Assembly: GCF_902497555.1 (NCBI RefSeq)
Contig: NZ_CABVGP010000003.1
Location: 310,001-374,000 of the forward strand
Length of the DNA stretch: 64,000 bases
Source of the DNA: Amycolatopsis camponoti
GTDB lineage: Bacteria; Actinomycetota; Actinomycetes; Mycobacteriales; Pseudonocardiaceae
Direction of reading: 5' to 3'
Each line of letters begins with the position of its first letter. Positions within the stretch are counted from its first letter, which is position 1. Shown one piece after another: positions 29,656 to 38,859 of this stretch. The position numbers were made by a program, and so were the translations under genes. The notes under the pieces were generated by a model, which saw only the letters and a program-made list of their open reading frames with translations, searched no databases and was not told the origin of the DNA.

Positions 29656-32340
29656 GTGGACGACTCACGGGGACGGCGGCTGCTGGGGCGGGTGACCGCC
29701 GGCATCCCGTCGCGCGAGGATCCGGTCACGCACGTCGCGGACCTGCCGGGCCGAAACGCGCGTTACGCAGAGTGGCCGCCGTGGGTGGATCCGGCCGTCG
29801 TGACTGCGCTGCGTGACTGCGGCGTCTCGGCCCCTTGGACGCACCAAGCGGAGGCGGCTTCGCACGCGTACGAGGGTCGCCACGTCGTGATTTCGACCGG
29901 CACGGCGTCGGGAAAGTCGCTGGCCTACCAGCTGCCGGTGCTGTCCCGGCTGGCCGCGGGCGAGAAGGCGAACGCGCTGTACCTGTCGCCGACCAAGGCG
30001 CTGGGAGCGGACCAGCTGCGGTCCGTGTCCTCTTTGGACATCCCGGGCGTGCGGGCGGCGTCGTTCGACGGGGACACGCCGATGGTGGAGCGCGACTGGG
30101 TGCGCGCGCACGCCAACTGGGTGTTCACCAACCCGGACATGCTGCACCGAGGGATCCTTTCGCAGCACGGGCGGTGGGCCCCGTTCTTCCGGCGGCTCAG
30201 CTGCGTGGTGGTCGACGAGTGCCACAGCTACCGGGGCGTCTTCGGCTCTCATGTCGCGCTGCTGCTTCGCCGGCTTCGGCGCGTTGCCGAGCATTACGGC
30301 GCTTCGCCGGTCTTCGTGCTTGCTTCGGCGACGACGGCTTCGCCTGCTTCGTTCGCTTCGCGGTTGACGGGGGTGCCTTGTCTCGCCGTGACGGACGACG
30401 CCTCTCCGCGCGGCGCCCGGACGGTCGCGTTGTGGGAGCCGCCGTTACTGGAGGAGCTGACCGGGGAGAACGGCGCGCCGGTCCGGCGTTCGGCGGGCGC
30501 GGAGACGTCGCGGATCCTGGCCGACCTGGTCGTCGAAGGCGCGCGGTCACTGGCGTTCATCCGGTCGCGGCGGGGCGCGGAGCTGGCCGCGCTGGGTGCG
30601 CGTCGCATATTGTCCGAAGTGGACCCCGCATTGGTGGAAACCGTTGCGGCGTATAGGTCTGGCTACCTTCCGGAAGAGCGTCGGGCGCTGGAAGCGGCGT
30701 TGCTGTCGGGGCGCCTGCTGGGTGTCGCGACGACCAACGCGCTGGAGCTCGGCGTCGACATCGCGGGGCTGGACGCGGTGGTGCTGGCCGGCTACCCGGG
30801 CACGCTCGCGTCGTTCTGGCAGCAGGCCGGGCGGGCGGGCCGCTCGGGCGATTCGGCGCTGGTGGTGTTCGTGGCGCGGGACGATCCGCTCGACACGTAC
30901 CTGGTGCACCACCCGGCGGCGCTGCTCGACCGCCCGGTCGAGACGGCGGTGCTCGACCCGGCGAACCCGTACGTGCTGGCGCCGCAGCTCGCATGCGCGG
31001 TGGCCGAGCTGCCGCTGACCCTCCCGGAACTGGAGATGTTCGGCGGCGCGGCGGCCCAGGAGGTGCTGACCGAGCTGGCGGAGCAGCAGCTGCTGCGGCG
31101 CCGGTCGAGCGGCTGGTACTGGACGTCCCGGGAGCGGCCGCACGCCGAAGTCGGGATCCGCGGGACGGGCGGCGAGCAGATCGCGGTGGTCGAGTCGGAC
31201 TCCGGGCGGATGCTGGGAACGGTCGACCCGGGGTCGGCGTGCTTCGCGGTCCACCCCGGCGCGGTGTACCTGCACCAGGGGTCGTCGTACGTGGTCGACG
31301 AGCTGGACCTGGATCAGGGGCTGGCGATGGTGCACGCGGAGAACCCGGACTGGACGACGACGCCGCGCGAGATCGTGGACATCGCGGTGCTGAGCACGCA
31401 GGAGAAGCAGGACTTCGGCGGGGTGAGCGTGTGCCTCGGCGAGGTGGCGGTGACGTCCCAGGTGGTCGGCTACCTGCGGCGACGTCCGTCGGGTGAGGTG
31501 CTGGACCACACGCCGCTCGACCTGCCGGAGCAGAGCCTGCGCACGCGGGCGGTTTGGTACACGATCTCGTCGGGGTTGCTCGGGACCGATGGAGTGCGAA
31601 CGGCGCGGGCTTCGGGTGCTGGTGGTTCGCGCGGGTCCGGTGATGACGGCGACCTGGCGACTTCGAGCGGCTCTGACGGCTCGACGACTACCGGCGGTCC
31701 GGCACCCTCGGGTGAGTCGATCGCTTCGGCCGGCGCTGCGGCTTCGGGCGGCTTCGGCGGCTTGGCGACTTCGGGTGTCGCAGCCGGCTCCGCGACTGAT
31801 GGTCGCTTGAGCGGCTCGGGCGTTTCGGCTGATGGCGAGGCGGGGACCGGGGGCCATCGGGTGGGGACCGAATCTGCGGGGCCGGTGGGGACCGGGGAGG
31901 ACTCCCTGGCGAACGGTCGGGGGCCCGTTCACGAGGGTGGCAGGGCACCGGGGAGTGCCGGATTGGTTCCGGCACGGGTCCCCGGTGCCCTGCATGCCGC
32001 CGAGCACGCGGCGATCGGCCTGCTACCGCTGTTCGCTACGTGCGACCGATGGGACATCGGCGGGGTGAGTACCGCGTGGCACGAAGACACCGGGGAGGCG
32101 ACGGTGTTCGTGCATGACGGCCATCCCGGGGGTGCGGGATTTGCCGAACGCGGTTATGCCGCGATTGTCCCGTGGCTGGTCGCTACGCGGGAGGCGATCG
32201 TCTCCTGCGAGTGCCCGACGGGATGCCCGTCCTGCGTCCAGTCGCCGAAGTGCGGGAACGGCAACGATCCGCTGGACAAGGCGGGGGCAGTGGCTGTCTT
32301 GAGCACCGTGCTCGGGGCGTTGCGTCAACACGGTGCCTAG
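29656..32340 (+). CDS. DECH-box helicase of the helicase/secretion neighbourhood (MrfA/YprA-like)
   Basis: 894 residues. Superfamily 2 helicase core: Walker A GTASGKS (about residue 82), SPTKALGADQ, the DECH box (VVDECHSYRG), ASATT, and motifs V/VI (TTNALELGVDIAGLD, QQAGRAGRSG). The C-terminal DUF1998-type domain ends with the four-cysteine cluster CECPTGCPSCVQSPKCG. Such helicases (B. subtilis MrfA) act in DNA repair. In actinobacteria this member sits beside Tad genes. Oddly, residues about 648-775 are a Gly/Ser/Ala-rich low-complexity insertion inside the C-terminal domain. The GTG start lacks a strong ribosome site. Confidence 0.9.
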   Translation: MDDSRGRRLLGRVTAGIPSREDPVTHVADLPGRNARYAEWPPWVDPAVVTALRDCGVSAPWTHQAEAASHAYEGRHVVISTGTASGKSLAYQLPVLSRLAAGEKANALYLSPTKALGADQLRSVSSLDIPGVRAASFDGDTPMVERDWVRAHANWVFTNPDMLHRGILSQHGRWAPFFRRLSCVVVDECHSYRGVFGSHVALLLRRLRRVAEHYGASPVFVLASATTASPASFASRLTGVPCLAVTDDASPRGARTVALWEPPLLEELTGENGAPVRRSAGAETSRILADLVVEGARSLAFIRSRRGAELAALGARRILSEVDPALVETVAAYRSGYLPEERRALEAALLSGRLLGVATTNALELGVDIAGLDAVVLAGYPGTLASFWQQAGRAGRSGDSALVVFVARDDPLDTYLVHHPAALLDRPVETAVLDPANPYVLAPQLACAVAELPLTLPELEMFGGAAAQEVLTELAEQQLLRRRSSGWYWTSRERPHAEVGIRGTGGEQIAVVESDSGRMLGTVDPGSACFAVHPGAVYLHQGSSYVVDELDLDQGLAMVHAENPDWTTTPREIVDIAVLSTQEKQDFGGVSVCLGEVAVTSQVVGYLRRRPSGEVLDHTPLDLPEQSLRTRAVWYTISSGLLGTDGVRTARASGAGGSRGSGDDGDLATSSGSDGSTTTGGPAPSGESIASAGAAASGGFGGLATSGVAAGSATDGRLSGSGVSADGEAGTGGHRVGTESAGPVGTGEDSLANGRGPVHEGGRAPGSAGLVPARVPGALHAAEHAAIGLLPLFATCDRWDIGGVSTAWHEDTGEATVFVHDGHPGGAGFAERGYAAIVPWLVATREAIVSCECPTGCPSCVQSPKCGNGNDPLDKAGAVAVLSTVLGALRQHGA

Positions 32341-32424
32341 ACGGCCACTTTGGTGGTTCATGGAGTTGTGTCCTGCTCCGCCTCGGCCGGGTTGGGACCG
32401 GCCGGCGGCGGTGGTTCGGGTGGG

Positions 32425-33042
32425 TCAGGCCGCAGTGGTCTGAACCAGCTGCGCGGCGTCGGCACCGGCCAGCGCTCGGACGAGCACGTCGTGCACCTCG
32501 GCGGCGTCCGGCAGCTGCCAGCCGCAGACCTCGGGCTTGACGCGCCAGTGCACGACACCGTGCTGGAACGGCGACGGGGGCAGCGGGATGTAGCTGTCCT
32601 TGCCGTGCCACTGGATCGACGCGCGGGTCGCCAGCTCGGCCGGGATGTGGTCGGCGACGGTGGTGAGGAAGAGCCAGCGGCCGTTCGGCATCGCGACGAT
32701 GGGCGCGGGGTGGCCGAGGGCGCGGAGCAGGCGGCAGGCGCGCTTGCCGAGTTCGTCGTCGACCTCGATGGCGTCGAGCACGGTGCCGGTCGCCACGAGC
32801 AGGCTGTGGGTGCGGTCGGAGAACCAGGTGGCGACTTCGTGGGCGTGGGTGCCGATCTGCTCGCGCCAGTGGTCACTGGCCGGGACCGGGCGTCGCCAGG
32901 TGAGGTCGTCGCCGCCGGTCAGCGGAGCGGGGTCGACACCCGGGAGCACCGGCCAGCCGCGCCAGGCGAGACCGATCGCCTCCGCCCGCAGTTCGATGCG
33001 GAAGGCGCCGCGCCAGCTGTCCGGCCAATTCGCGTCCAACAT
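32425..33042 (-). CDS. Small prim-pol-like protein (bifunctional primase/polymerase N-terminal domain)
   Basis: 205 residues. It matches the AEP-type prim-pol domain by eye: AIGLAWRGWPVLPG near the start, LLVATGTVLDAIEVDDELG with the acidic metal-binding residues, and MPNGRWLFLTTV in the later strand. No helicase, zinc-binding or phage genes accompany it, so its substrate is unknown; roles in repair or tolerance synthesis are possible. AGGAAAG lies five to six bases before the ATG (MLDANWPDSW). Convergent with the helicase gene. Confidence 0.65.
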   Translation of the reverse strand: MLDANWPDSWRGAFRIELRAEAIGLAWRGWPVLPGVDPAPLTGGDDLTWRRPVPASDHWREQIGTHAHEVATWFSDRTHSLLVATGTVLDAIEVDDELGKRACRLLRALGHPAPIVAMPNGRWLFLTTVADHIPAELATRASIQWHGKDSYIPLPPSPFQHGVVHWRVKPEVCGWQLPDAAEVHDVLVRALAGADAAQLVQTTAA

Positions 33043-33678
33043 TGTCTTTCCTGCCTTAGGGGATCTGGTTCTCCGCGACCCGTTAAACCCTGCCGTGGTG
33101 TCGCACATCTCACTTAACGGCAAGTTGCACATTGCCCGGAACCCCCACGCGACAACCGGTGGTTACGCGGCGATGAACGCCCGGTAGTCCCTACCGCCCG
33201 ACCGAACCCGGCGGCGCGGATCGACGGTGAACGGCAACCGCCCAAGGACCGTTCGTCGTGGGAAACCCCAGCGTCGAGAGCCCGTAAGCCACGCTCACGA
33301 GGGTCGGGACGCCCCTTATCGGCCCAGGTGAGCGGGGGTTTCGACCGCTCGCCGTGCATGACCGACCGCTGCCCGTGACCATCGGCCGCTCATCGTCCAC
33401 CCCGGCGGATCAGCCGGTCACCGTGGCATACCGACCGGTCGGCGTCCGCCGGGCGGCGGCGGTGAGAGGTGTCCCGGTGAACGGGTGGCCCCGGTTGTCT
33501 GGACGGCTGGAGCCGCCGCCAGGGGGTGTGGTGGCCGGCCTCGGGCGGCGCTGGTTGTATCGCCGCGGATCGTGCCGAGCGGTCCGAAGTTGGGGATGCA
33601 CGCCGGCGACGGGGAGGTCCGCGCGCCGGTTGGCCACGAATGCGGGTGCTCGGGGTCCAGTGGTCGCGGGGCAGCCGC
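33043..33678. other. Intergenic region without a recognised gene
   Basis: About 640 bases between the prim-pol start and the end of the Tad operon. The first 100 bases are AT-richer and probably carry the prim-pol promoter. The remainder is GC-rich; its reading frames are Arg/Pro/Gly-rich and show no family. Confidence 0.4.
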
Positions 33679-34377
33679 TCACGGTGGTGGGCCGGCCGGT
33701 CCGGCGCGGGCCCTCGCGGACGGGCCCGGCAGTCCGGCGAAGCCGAGACTCGGCGCCTGGACCTCGACGAAGGCATCCAGCCGCTGCCACCGGCAGGTCA
33801 GGAGGCTGACGGCCATCCGATCGGCAACCCACCGGGCGCGCTCGCAGGCTCGGACCGGACCATCCGCGGCGTGCGAGGCGGCGGCGAGCGCGCCCAGGTC
33901 GGCGGCGCTCTCCGCCCGGTGGCGGGCGAGGACCGCCGCGCCGAGCCAGCAGCCGAGGACCGCCACTCCCGCCAGCGCGGCCACCGCCATGGCTGTCCAG
34001 ATGGTGGCCACGCCGCTGTCCTGCCGGGCGGGGCGCTGCCGGCCGACGGTGTTCCGGTGACCAGCCCGACCCTGCTCAGTACTGACGTGCCGAGCCACAC
34101 GCCGCCAACCGGCAGGGCCCTGGCAGCCGGACCGGCCCACCTCAGGGGCCGCGCACCGCAGGTCGGCGATGGCCTGGCGGTGGGACCCTCCCGCCTTAGT
34201 CCTCTCCTGCCGGGGCTCGCGCGGCTGATCGGTGGTGGTCTGGCGGGACCGTCCCGATTCGGTGCTGTCCTGACGGGTCGCGAGCCGGCCACCTGCGGCG
34301 TTCTGGTGGTCGGGTCGGCTGGCCTTCCTGCTGTCATCCGGGCGCTGGGCGTCATGACTTGCGTCACCCTGGTGCAT
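33679..34377 (-). CDS. TadE/TadG-like protein of the helicase/secretion neighbourhood
   Basis: 232 residues as drawn. From about residue 115 it matches the short Rv3654c-type proteins: DSGVATIWTAMAVAALAGVA forms the type-IV-pilin-like membrane segment, then RAESAADLGALAAASHA and a C-terminal domain (ERARWVADRMAVSLLTCRWQ). The first 110 residues are hydrophilic and unusual for the family, so the true start may be much later. It overlaps the TadE gene by 14 bases. Expected to be a minor pseudopilin or assembly component in the membrane. Confidence 0.7.
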   Translation of the reverse strand: MHQGDASHDAQRPDDSRKASRPDHQNAAGGRLATRQDSTESGRSRQTTTDQPREPRQERTKAGGSHRQAIADLRCAAPEVGRSGCQGPAGWRRVARHVSTEQGRAGHRNTVGRQRPARQDSGVATIWTAMAVAALAGVAVLGCWLGAAVLARHRAESAADLGALAAASHAADGPVRACERARWVADRMAVSLLTCRWQRLDAFVEVQAPSLGFAGLPGPSARARAGPAGPPP

Positions 34378-34723
34378 CGGGGGCCTCCACGCCTGGCTCT
34401 GCCACCGCGTACGCCGTTGCGTTCAGGTCGATCGCCGGGAGCAGGCCTCCTGTCGGGTGGGCACTTACCTTCACCGTTATCGCGTCGCCGGCTTGGTGGG
34501 CTTCCAGGTTCGCGCCTGGTGGGGCGATCTGGTGGACGGCTGCCGCTGCCTCGTGGGGCTGGCCTCTGGCCAGGAGGCGCGCTGCCTCGTGGGCCGCGTC
34601 CGTGCAGCGCAGCTGGCTTGTCAGGAGCGTGAGACCCGCTACCAGCAGGACGGTCACCACCGTCAGGCCCGCCAGTCCGAGCGCCGCTTCGACCGTCACC
34701 GCGCCTTCGTCGTCGCCGGTCAT
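34364..34723 (-). CDS. TadE-family pseudopilin
   Basis: 119 residues. EGAVTVEAALGLAGLTVVTV is the pilin-like N terminus with the conserved Glu before a long hydrophobic helix. The rest is a small domain (DAAHEAARLLARGQ, ITVKVSAHPTGG). The ATG overlaps the stop of the Flp-like gene (ATGA), which fixes the start. Minor pilin of the Tad system. Confidence 0.82.
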   Translation of the reverse strand: MTGDDEGAVTVEAALGLAGLTVVTVLLVAGLTLLTSQLRCTDAAHEAARLLARGQPHEAAAAVHQIAPPGANLEAHQAGDAITVKVSAHPTGGLLPAIDLNATAYAVAEPGVEAPDAPG

Positions 34724-34896
34724 GATGGGACCGTCAGGGCCTTCATGACCAGGCTTGTCAGCCATGAGACCACCGAGTCGCCGGTGAGAAGCGTGTAGAG
34801 GACAGCCGCGAAGGCTGCGACGGCGACCGTGACTATCGCGTACTCCACCGTGGTGGAGCCGTCGTCGGGCGCTGGGCTGCGGTGGGACGTGCGCAT
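34720..34896 (-). CDS. Flp-like small pilin (DUF4244 type)
   Basis: 58 residues: MRTSHRSPAPDDGSTTVEYA is followed by a hydrophobic segment to the C terminus. The Glu-Tyr next to the hydrophobic helix is typical of Flp pilins, processed by a TadV-like peptidase. Probably the major subunit of the fibre. Coupled to the TadE gene by a four-base overlap. Confidence 0.85.
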   Translation of the reverse strand: MRTSHRSPAPDDGSTTVEYAIVTVAVAAFAAVLYTLLTGDSVVSWLTSLVMKALTVPS

Positions 34897-34922
34897 GGGA
34901 TTTCCTTCGGTGGTTGTCGGGG

Positions 34923-35645
34923 TCAGAAGAGCGGGCCGAGGCGGGTGGCCAGGCCGAGGACTACCGGGAGGACGCCCAGGCAGAAGAAAGCCGGCAGGAA
35001 ACACAGGCCGACCGGGAGCGCCAGCGCCACCCCGGCTCGTTCCGCGCGCTCCTCTGCCTCGGTGGCCAGCTCCTCGCGGAAGCGTCCGGCCAGGTCGGTG
35101 TTCGCCGCGGCGAACGCCGCGCCCGAGCGGGACGTCCGGATCGCCGTGGCCGCCAGTTCGCCGAGGCCCGGAATGGCCTTCACCGGCGCCCAGGCCTCTT
35201 CCGGACCGGAGCCGAGGGCGAGCAGGCCGGCGGTCGAGCGCAGTGCCGCACCTGCCGCGGCCGGCGCGGTGTCCGCCACCGCGTCGAGGGCCGACGGGAC
35301 CGGTAGCCCGGCGCGGAGACATGCCGCCAGGAGATCGAGCGTTCCGGCGAGGCGGAGCTTGGCCGCCAGGTCGACGGTGGGTGCACGTGGCTGCCGGGTG
35401 CGACGGATCGCCCACCAGCCGGCCGCGGTCGCCAATGCGCCTGCGACCACTCCGGGCAGTCCGCCCATGAGCACTGCCGTCGATACGCCGCCCAGGGTGA
35501 TCGCCATGTGCGGGACCGCTCGGGACCACTTGCGTGGTTCGGGGCTCGCGCTGCCGGCCAGCCAGGTGAAGCGCCGGGCTGTGGCTGAGTCGCTCGGCCA
35601 GATGAGGAGACCCGCGGCGAAGAGAAGGAGCGCGGTCGGGTTCAT
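34923..35645 (-). CDS. Tad secretion inner-membrane protein (TadC/GspF-like)
   Basis: 240 residues. GspF/T2SF-type domain with membrane segments at the N terminus (TALLLFAAGLLIWP), near residues 50-75, and at the C terminus (LALPVGLCFLPAFFCLGVLP). The cytoplasmic part carries LDLLAACLRAGLPVPSALDA, typical of the family. The start overlaps the TadB stop (ATGA). Forms the platform with TadB. Confidence 0.88.
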   Translation of the reverse strand: MNPTALLLFAAGLLIWPSDSATARRFTWLAGSASPEPRKWSRAVPHMAITLGGVSTAVLMGGLPGVVAGALATAAGWWAIRRTRQPRAPTVDLAAKLRLAGTLDLLAACLRAGLPVPSALDAVADTAPAAAGAALRSTAGLLALGSGPEEAWAPVKAIPGLGELAATAIRTSRSGAAFAAANTDLAGRFREELATEAEERAERAGVALALPVGLCFLPAFFCLGVLPVVLGLATRLGPLF

Positions 35646-36400
35646 CGGAGTCGCACCCGGCCCGTCAGGGCACGGCACCAGGCCGTTCCGGCCCAGAGCA
35701 GGATGCTGCCGGCCACGAGCAGCAGCTGGCCTGGCGCGCTTTCCGTCAGCACGGGCAGCGGAGACGCGCCCATCGCCTGGCCGAGCACTACGCACAACGC
35801 GGGCAGGCCGGTGAGGACCGCCGCACTGGCTCGGGGGCCTGCCAGCTTCGCGCGCGCCCGGCGGGCGAATGTCAGGCTTGCTTCGGCGTCGCAGCGGGCC
35901 GCGTTCAGGACGTCCGCCATCGGCAGGCCGTAGCGCCTGCCCAGCGTCCAGGCCGCGGCCAGCTCCGGGAGGGCCGGGGCCCGCAGCTCGCCGTCGAGGC
36001 GGGCCGACGTCGCCAGCGCGTGGAGGTCGCCCGACACCGCCGGGACGACCTCGGCCGCCGCTTCCGCCGCCGTCACCGGGTGGGCGCCGGAGCGCAGCTC
36101 GGACACCATCGTGCGCAGGGCCGTCGCTGTGTGGGCCGCCCTCTCGAGGTCCGCGGTCGCCCGGCGGTGGGCTTGCCGCTCCTGGCGCCACGCCAGCGTC
36201 AGCACGCCGGCGGCGATCGCGCCCCCGACTCCGGCGAGCAAGCCCGCGACGGCCGCCGGGAGCAGCCAGCGGACCACGGCCCACACGTCCGGGAGGCGGA
36301 CCATCGCCGGCTGCTCGACCGCGGCTTGGAGCCGGGTCGGTGCCGCCGGCCAGCACGCCAAGGCGGCGCCGACGCAGAGCGGGAACCACGCCGTGATCAT
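35642..36400 (-). CDS. Tad secretion inner-membrane protein (TadB/GspF-like)
   Basis: 252 residues. Two N-terminal membrane segments, a cytoplasmic domain (RRATADLERAAHTATALRTM, SELRSGAHPVTA, LPMADVLNAARCDAEA) and C-terminal membrane segments (SAAVLTGLPALCVVLGQ). This is the GspF-type partner of the TadC protein encoded next. GGAG-type purines precede the ATG. Confidence 0.88.
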   Translation of the reverse strand: MITAWFPLCVGAALACWPAAPTRLQAAVEQPAMVRLPDVWAVVRWLLPAAVAGLLAGVGGAIAAGVLTLAWRQERQAHRRATADLERAAHTATALRTMVSELRSGAHPVTAAEAAAEVVPAVSGDLHALATSARLDGELRAPALPELAAAWTLGRRYGLPMADVLNAARCDAEASLTFARRARAKLAGPRASAAVLTGLPALCVVLGQAMGASPLPVLTESAPGQLLLVAGSILLWAGTAWCRALTGRVRLR

Positions 36401-36464
36401 CGCGGGCTCCTTCTTCGGCGCGGGAAGATGTTCACCAGCAAGGAGATGCGCACGAGCAGCAGGA

Positions 36465-37619
36465 TCAGCACGCGAGCGCTCCCTTCGTGACGAACAGGTG
36501 CCGGTCGACCGTCCAGCGGCCCGCGCGCCACACCGGGACGACTCGCGCCCGGCCGTGTTCCGAGCGGAGCACGCCGACCTCCGCGAGACGGCGTCGGCCG
36601 CCGGGCTCGCGTCGCATGTGGAGGACTACGCGGATCGCCGCGACGAGCTGGCTGTGCACCGCTTCGCGACCCAAGCCGCCGAGGGCCGCCAGCGCCTCGA
36701 TGCGGGCCGGTACCTCGGCCGGCGAGTTCGCGTGGACCGTGCACGCGCCGCCGTCGTGGCCCGTGTTCAAGGCCGTGAGCAAGGCACCGACCTCGGCGCC
36801 GCGGACCTCCCCGACCACCAGGCGGTCGGGACGCATGCGCAGCGCCTGCCGGACGAGCTCCGGCAGCTCCACCGCGCCCGCACCCTCCACATTGGCCGGG
36901 CGGGCGACGAGGCTGACGAACTGCGGGTGCGCGGGCTGCAGTTCACCGGCGTCCTCGACGCAGACGATCCGCTCGGCCGGGTCGACCGCGCCGAGCAGGG
37001 CGGCCAGGAGCGTCGTCTTGCCCGCGCCGGTGCCGCCCGTGACCAGGAACGCCATCCGCCGTGAGACGACCATCTCCAGCAGCTTCGCGCCGTTCGCGTC
37101 GAACGCGCCCAGCTCCCGCAACGTCGTGAGGTCGTGCGTCGCCGGGCGGAGGACGCGCAGCGACAGGCAGGTGCCGCCGGCCGCGACCGGGGGCAGGACG
37201 GCGTGTACGCGGATGCGGCCGTGCGGGCCGGCGCCGGGCAGCCAGCCGTCCACATAGGGCTGTGCGTCGTCGAGCCGGCGGCCCGCCGCGAGCGCGAGGC
37301 GCTGGGCGAGGCGGCGGACGGCTTCTTCGCCTCCGGTGAACCGGATTCCGGTGCGGGTGAGGCCGTCCGGACCGTCCGTCCAGACCTCGTCCGGGCCGGT
37401 GACCAGTACGTCGGTCGTCGCCGGGTTCTCGAGGAGCGGCGCCAGCGGGCCGGCGCCGACGAACTCGTCGCGGGCCAGGCGGGCCGCATCGAGCACAGCG
37501 TCGTGGCCGAGGGCACCGCCGGCTTCCGCGCGGACCGCCGTCGCGACGGCGACCGGGTCGGCTTGACGGCGATCGCCGGCGAGGCGGTTGCGGACGCGGT
37601 CCACGAAGTCGGTGGTCAT
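36465..37619 (-). CDS. Tad secretion ATPase (TadA/CpaF-like)
   Basis: 384 residues. Type II/IV secretion ATPase: Walker A GGTGAGKTT (about residue 195), the Asp box ERIVCVEDAGEL, Walker B RPDRLVVGEVRG, and the His box TGHDGGACTVHANS. Powers assembly of the Flp fibre. The ATG overlaps the stop of the small upstream gene by four bases. Confidence 0.93.
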   Translation of the reverse strand: MTTDFVDRVRNRLAGDRRQADPVAVATAVRAEAGGALGHDAVLDAARLARDEFVGAGPLAPLLENPATTDVLVTGPDEVWTDGPDGLTRTGIRFTGGEEAVRRLAQRLALAAGRRLDDAQPYVDGWLPGAGPHGRIRVHAVLPPVAAGGTCLSLRVLRPATHDLTTLRELGAFDANGAKLLEMVVSRRMAFLVTGGTGAGKTTLLAALLGAVDPAERIVCVEDAGELQPAHPQFVSLVARPANVEGAGAVELPELVRQALRMRPDRLVVGEVRGAEVGALLTALNTGHDGGACTVHANSPAEVPARIEALAALGGLGREAVHSQLVAAIRVVLHMRREPGGRRRLAEVGVLRSEHGRARVVPVWRAGRWTVDRHLFVTKGALAC

Positions 37620-37789
37620 GGCTTGCCCGCCTCGGTCCGGCTACGGAGGGCTGTCACCCGGGTGCCGGCCAGCACGGCCAGGAAGTTCTCCGCGCTCACC
37701 GGGCCGCGGCCGGCGAGGGTCAGGACCGTGGGCAGCAGAAGCTCGGACACCCTCAGCGGCGGTCCCGGTGGGCGGAGCCGGGCGGTCAT
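37616..37789 (-). CDS. 57-residue protein coupled between the CpaE-like and TadA genes
   Basis: A short frame starting MTARLRPPGPPLRVSELLLP, basic at both ends with a moderately hydrophobic centre (LLLPTVLTLAG). Its ATG overlaps the CpaE-like stop and its stop overlaps the TadA ATG, both as ATGA. This double coupling is the main evidence that it is real. No family recognised; it may be an adaptor for the ATPase. Confidence 0.65.
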   Translation of the reverse strand: MTARLRPPGPPLRVSELLLPTVLTLAGRGPVSAENFLAVLAGTRVTALRSRTEAGKP

Positions 37790-38859
37790 CGGGCCGCCGC
37801 CCGGGCCTCGCGACGCGCCACGGCGAGGACGTCGGCCGCCGCCGTCGCCAGCGGGCCGGACGGCTTGGCCGGGAACTCGCCGCGTTCGATCGCCGCCGGC
37901 AAGCCCCGCTCCGGAGCCATCGACGCCAGCAGGGGCGGGCCGAGGAGACCGGCCGTCCGGACGGGCGAGGCGCCGGCCCGGGACCGTCCACACGCGACCA
38001 CACCCAGGCGGGCCGTGAGTTCCGAGAGGGGCCGCAGCACCTGCTTCGCCGCCATGCAGGCGCGGAACTCCACCGGCACCACCAAGACCACCAGGTCGGC
38101 CACCGCGACCGCTTCCGCCGCCGCCTCGCCCAGGGTGCGCGGGAGGTCGCAGACCACCGTGCGGCCCGCACGGCGCCCGGCTGCGAGGACGGCCGATAGG
38201 GACTCGACCGCCGGGCCTTCGCCCTCCCGGCCGCACGCCAGCACCGGCAGGCTGCCGCCGCGATGCCTCCGCTGCGGGAGCGCAGCGGCCAGCGCCGGTA
38301 CCGAGACGCGGCCGCTCAGCCGCACCTCCGACCAGCGTGGCCCTGGCGTCTTTTCCAAGCCCAGCAACAGGTCCAGGCCACCGCCGAGGGGATCGCAGTC
38401 CACCAGCAGGGCGCCGCCCGGATCCCGGTCGGCCGCCAGCGCCAGCGTCGCCGCGAAGACGGACGCGCCCGCGCCGCCCCGGCCGCCGACCACGGCGAGC
38501 ACCAGGCCGGCTTCCTCCGCCGGGGTCTCGACGACGTCGGCGAACGCGCCGGCGAGCTCGGTTTCCTCCTCAGGCAACGAGATCACGCGCTCGACGCCGA
38601 CGCGGAACGCGTGCTCCCACGTCCGGGTCCCCGGGCTGCCCTTGCAGACCAGGAGGATCCCGCCCCGCCGGGGCAGGACGGGCGAAAGCCGGGCGGCTTC
38701 TTCGTCGAGGACCACCAGTGGGGCCCGGGCCCAGTGCCCGCGGGCCGCCGTCAGGTCCGGTGCCCGGTCGAGCTCGCAGCCCGCGACCGCGGCCACGCGC
38801 AGGATCTCGTCGAGCACGGTTTCGTCCGCGGCGACCACGATCGGTCGTTCCCCCGTCAT
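37786..38859 (-). CDS. CpaE-like / septum-site-determining family protein of the Tad locus
   Basis: 357 residues. An N-terminal receiver-like domain (IVVAADETVLDEILRVAAVA) is followed by a ParA/MinD-type ATPase domain from about residue 120 (LAVVGGRGGAGASVFAATLA, LLVDCDPLGGGLDLLLG, TVVCDLPRTLGEAA). The P-loop GGRGGAGAS lacks the usual second lysine. The actinobacterial relatives (Rv3660c/Ssd) affect septation or localise the Tad machine. GGGGGAG is six bases before the ATG. First gene of the operon. Confidence 0.88.
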   Translation of the reverse strand: MTGERPIVVAADETVLDEILRVAAVAGCELDRAPDLTAARGHWARAPLVVLDEEAARLSPVLPRRGGILLVCKGSPGTRTWEHAFRVGVERVISLPEEETELAGAFADVVETPAEEAGLVLAVVGGRGGAGASVFAATLALAADRDPGGALLVDCDPLGGGLDLLLGLEKTPGPRWSEVRLSGRVSVPALAAALPQRRHRGGSLPVLACGREGEGPAVESLSAVLAAGRRAGRTVVCDLPRTLGEAAAEAVAVADLVVLVVPVEFRACMAAKQVLRPLSELTARLGVVACGRSRAGASPVRTAGLLGPPLLASMAPERGLPAAIERGEFPAKPSGPLATAAADVLAVARREARAAAR

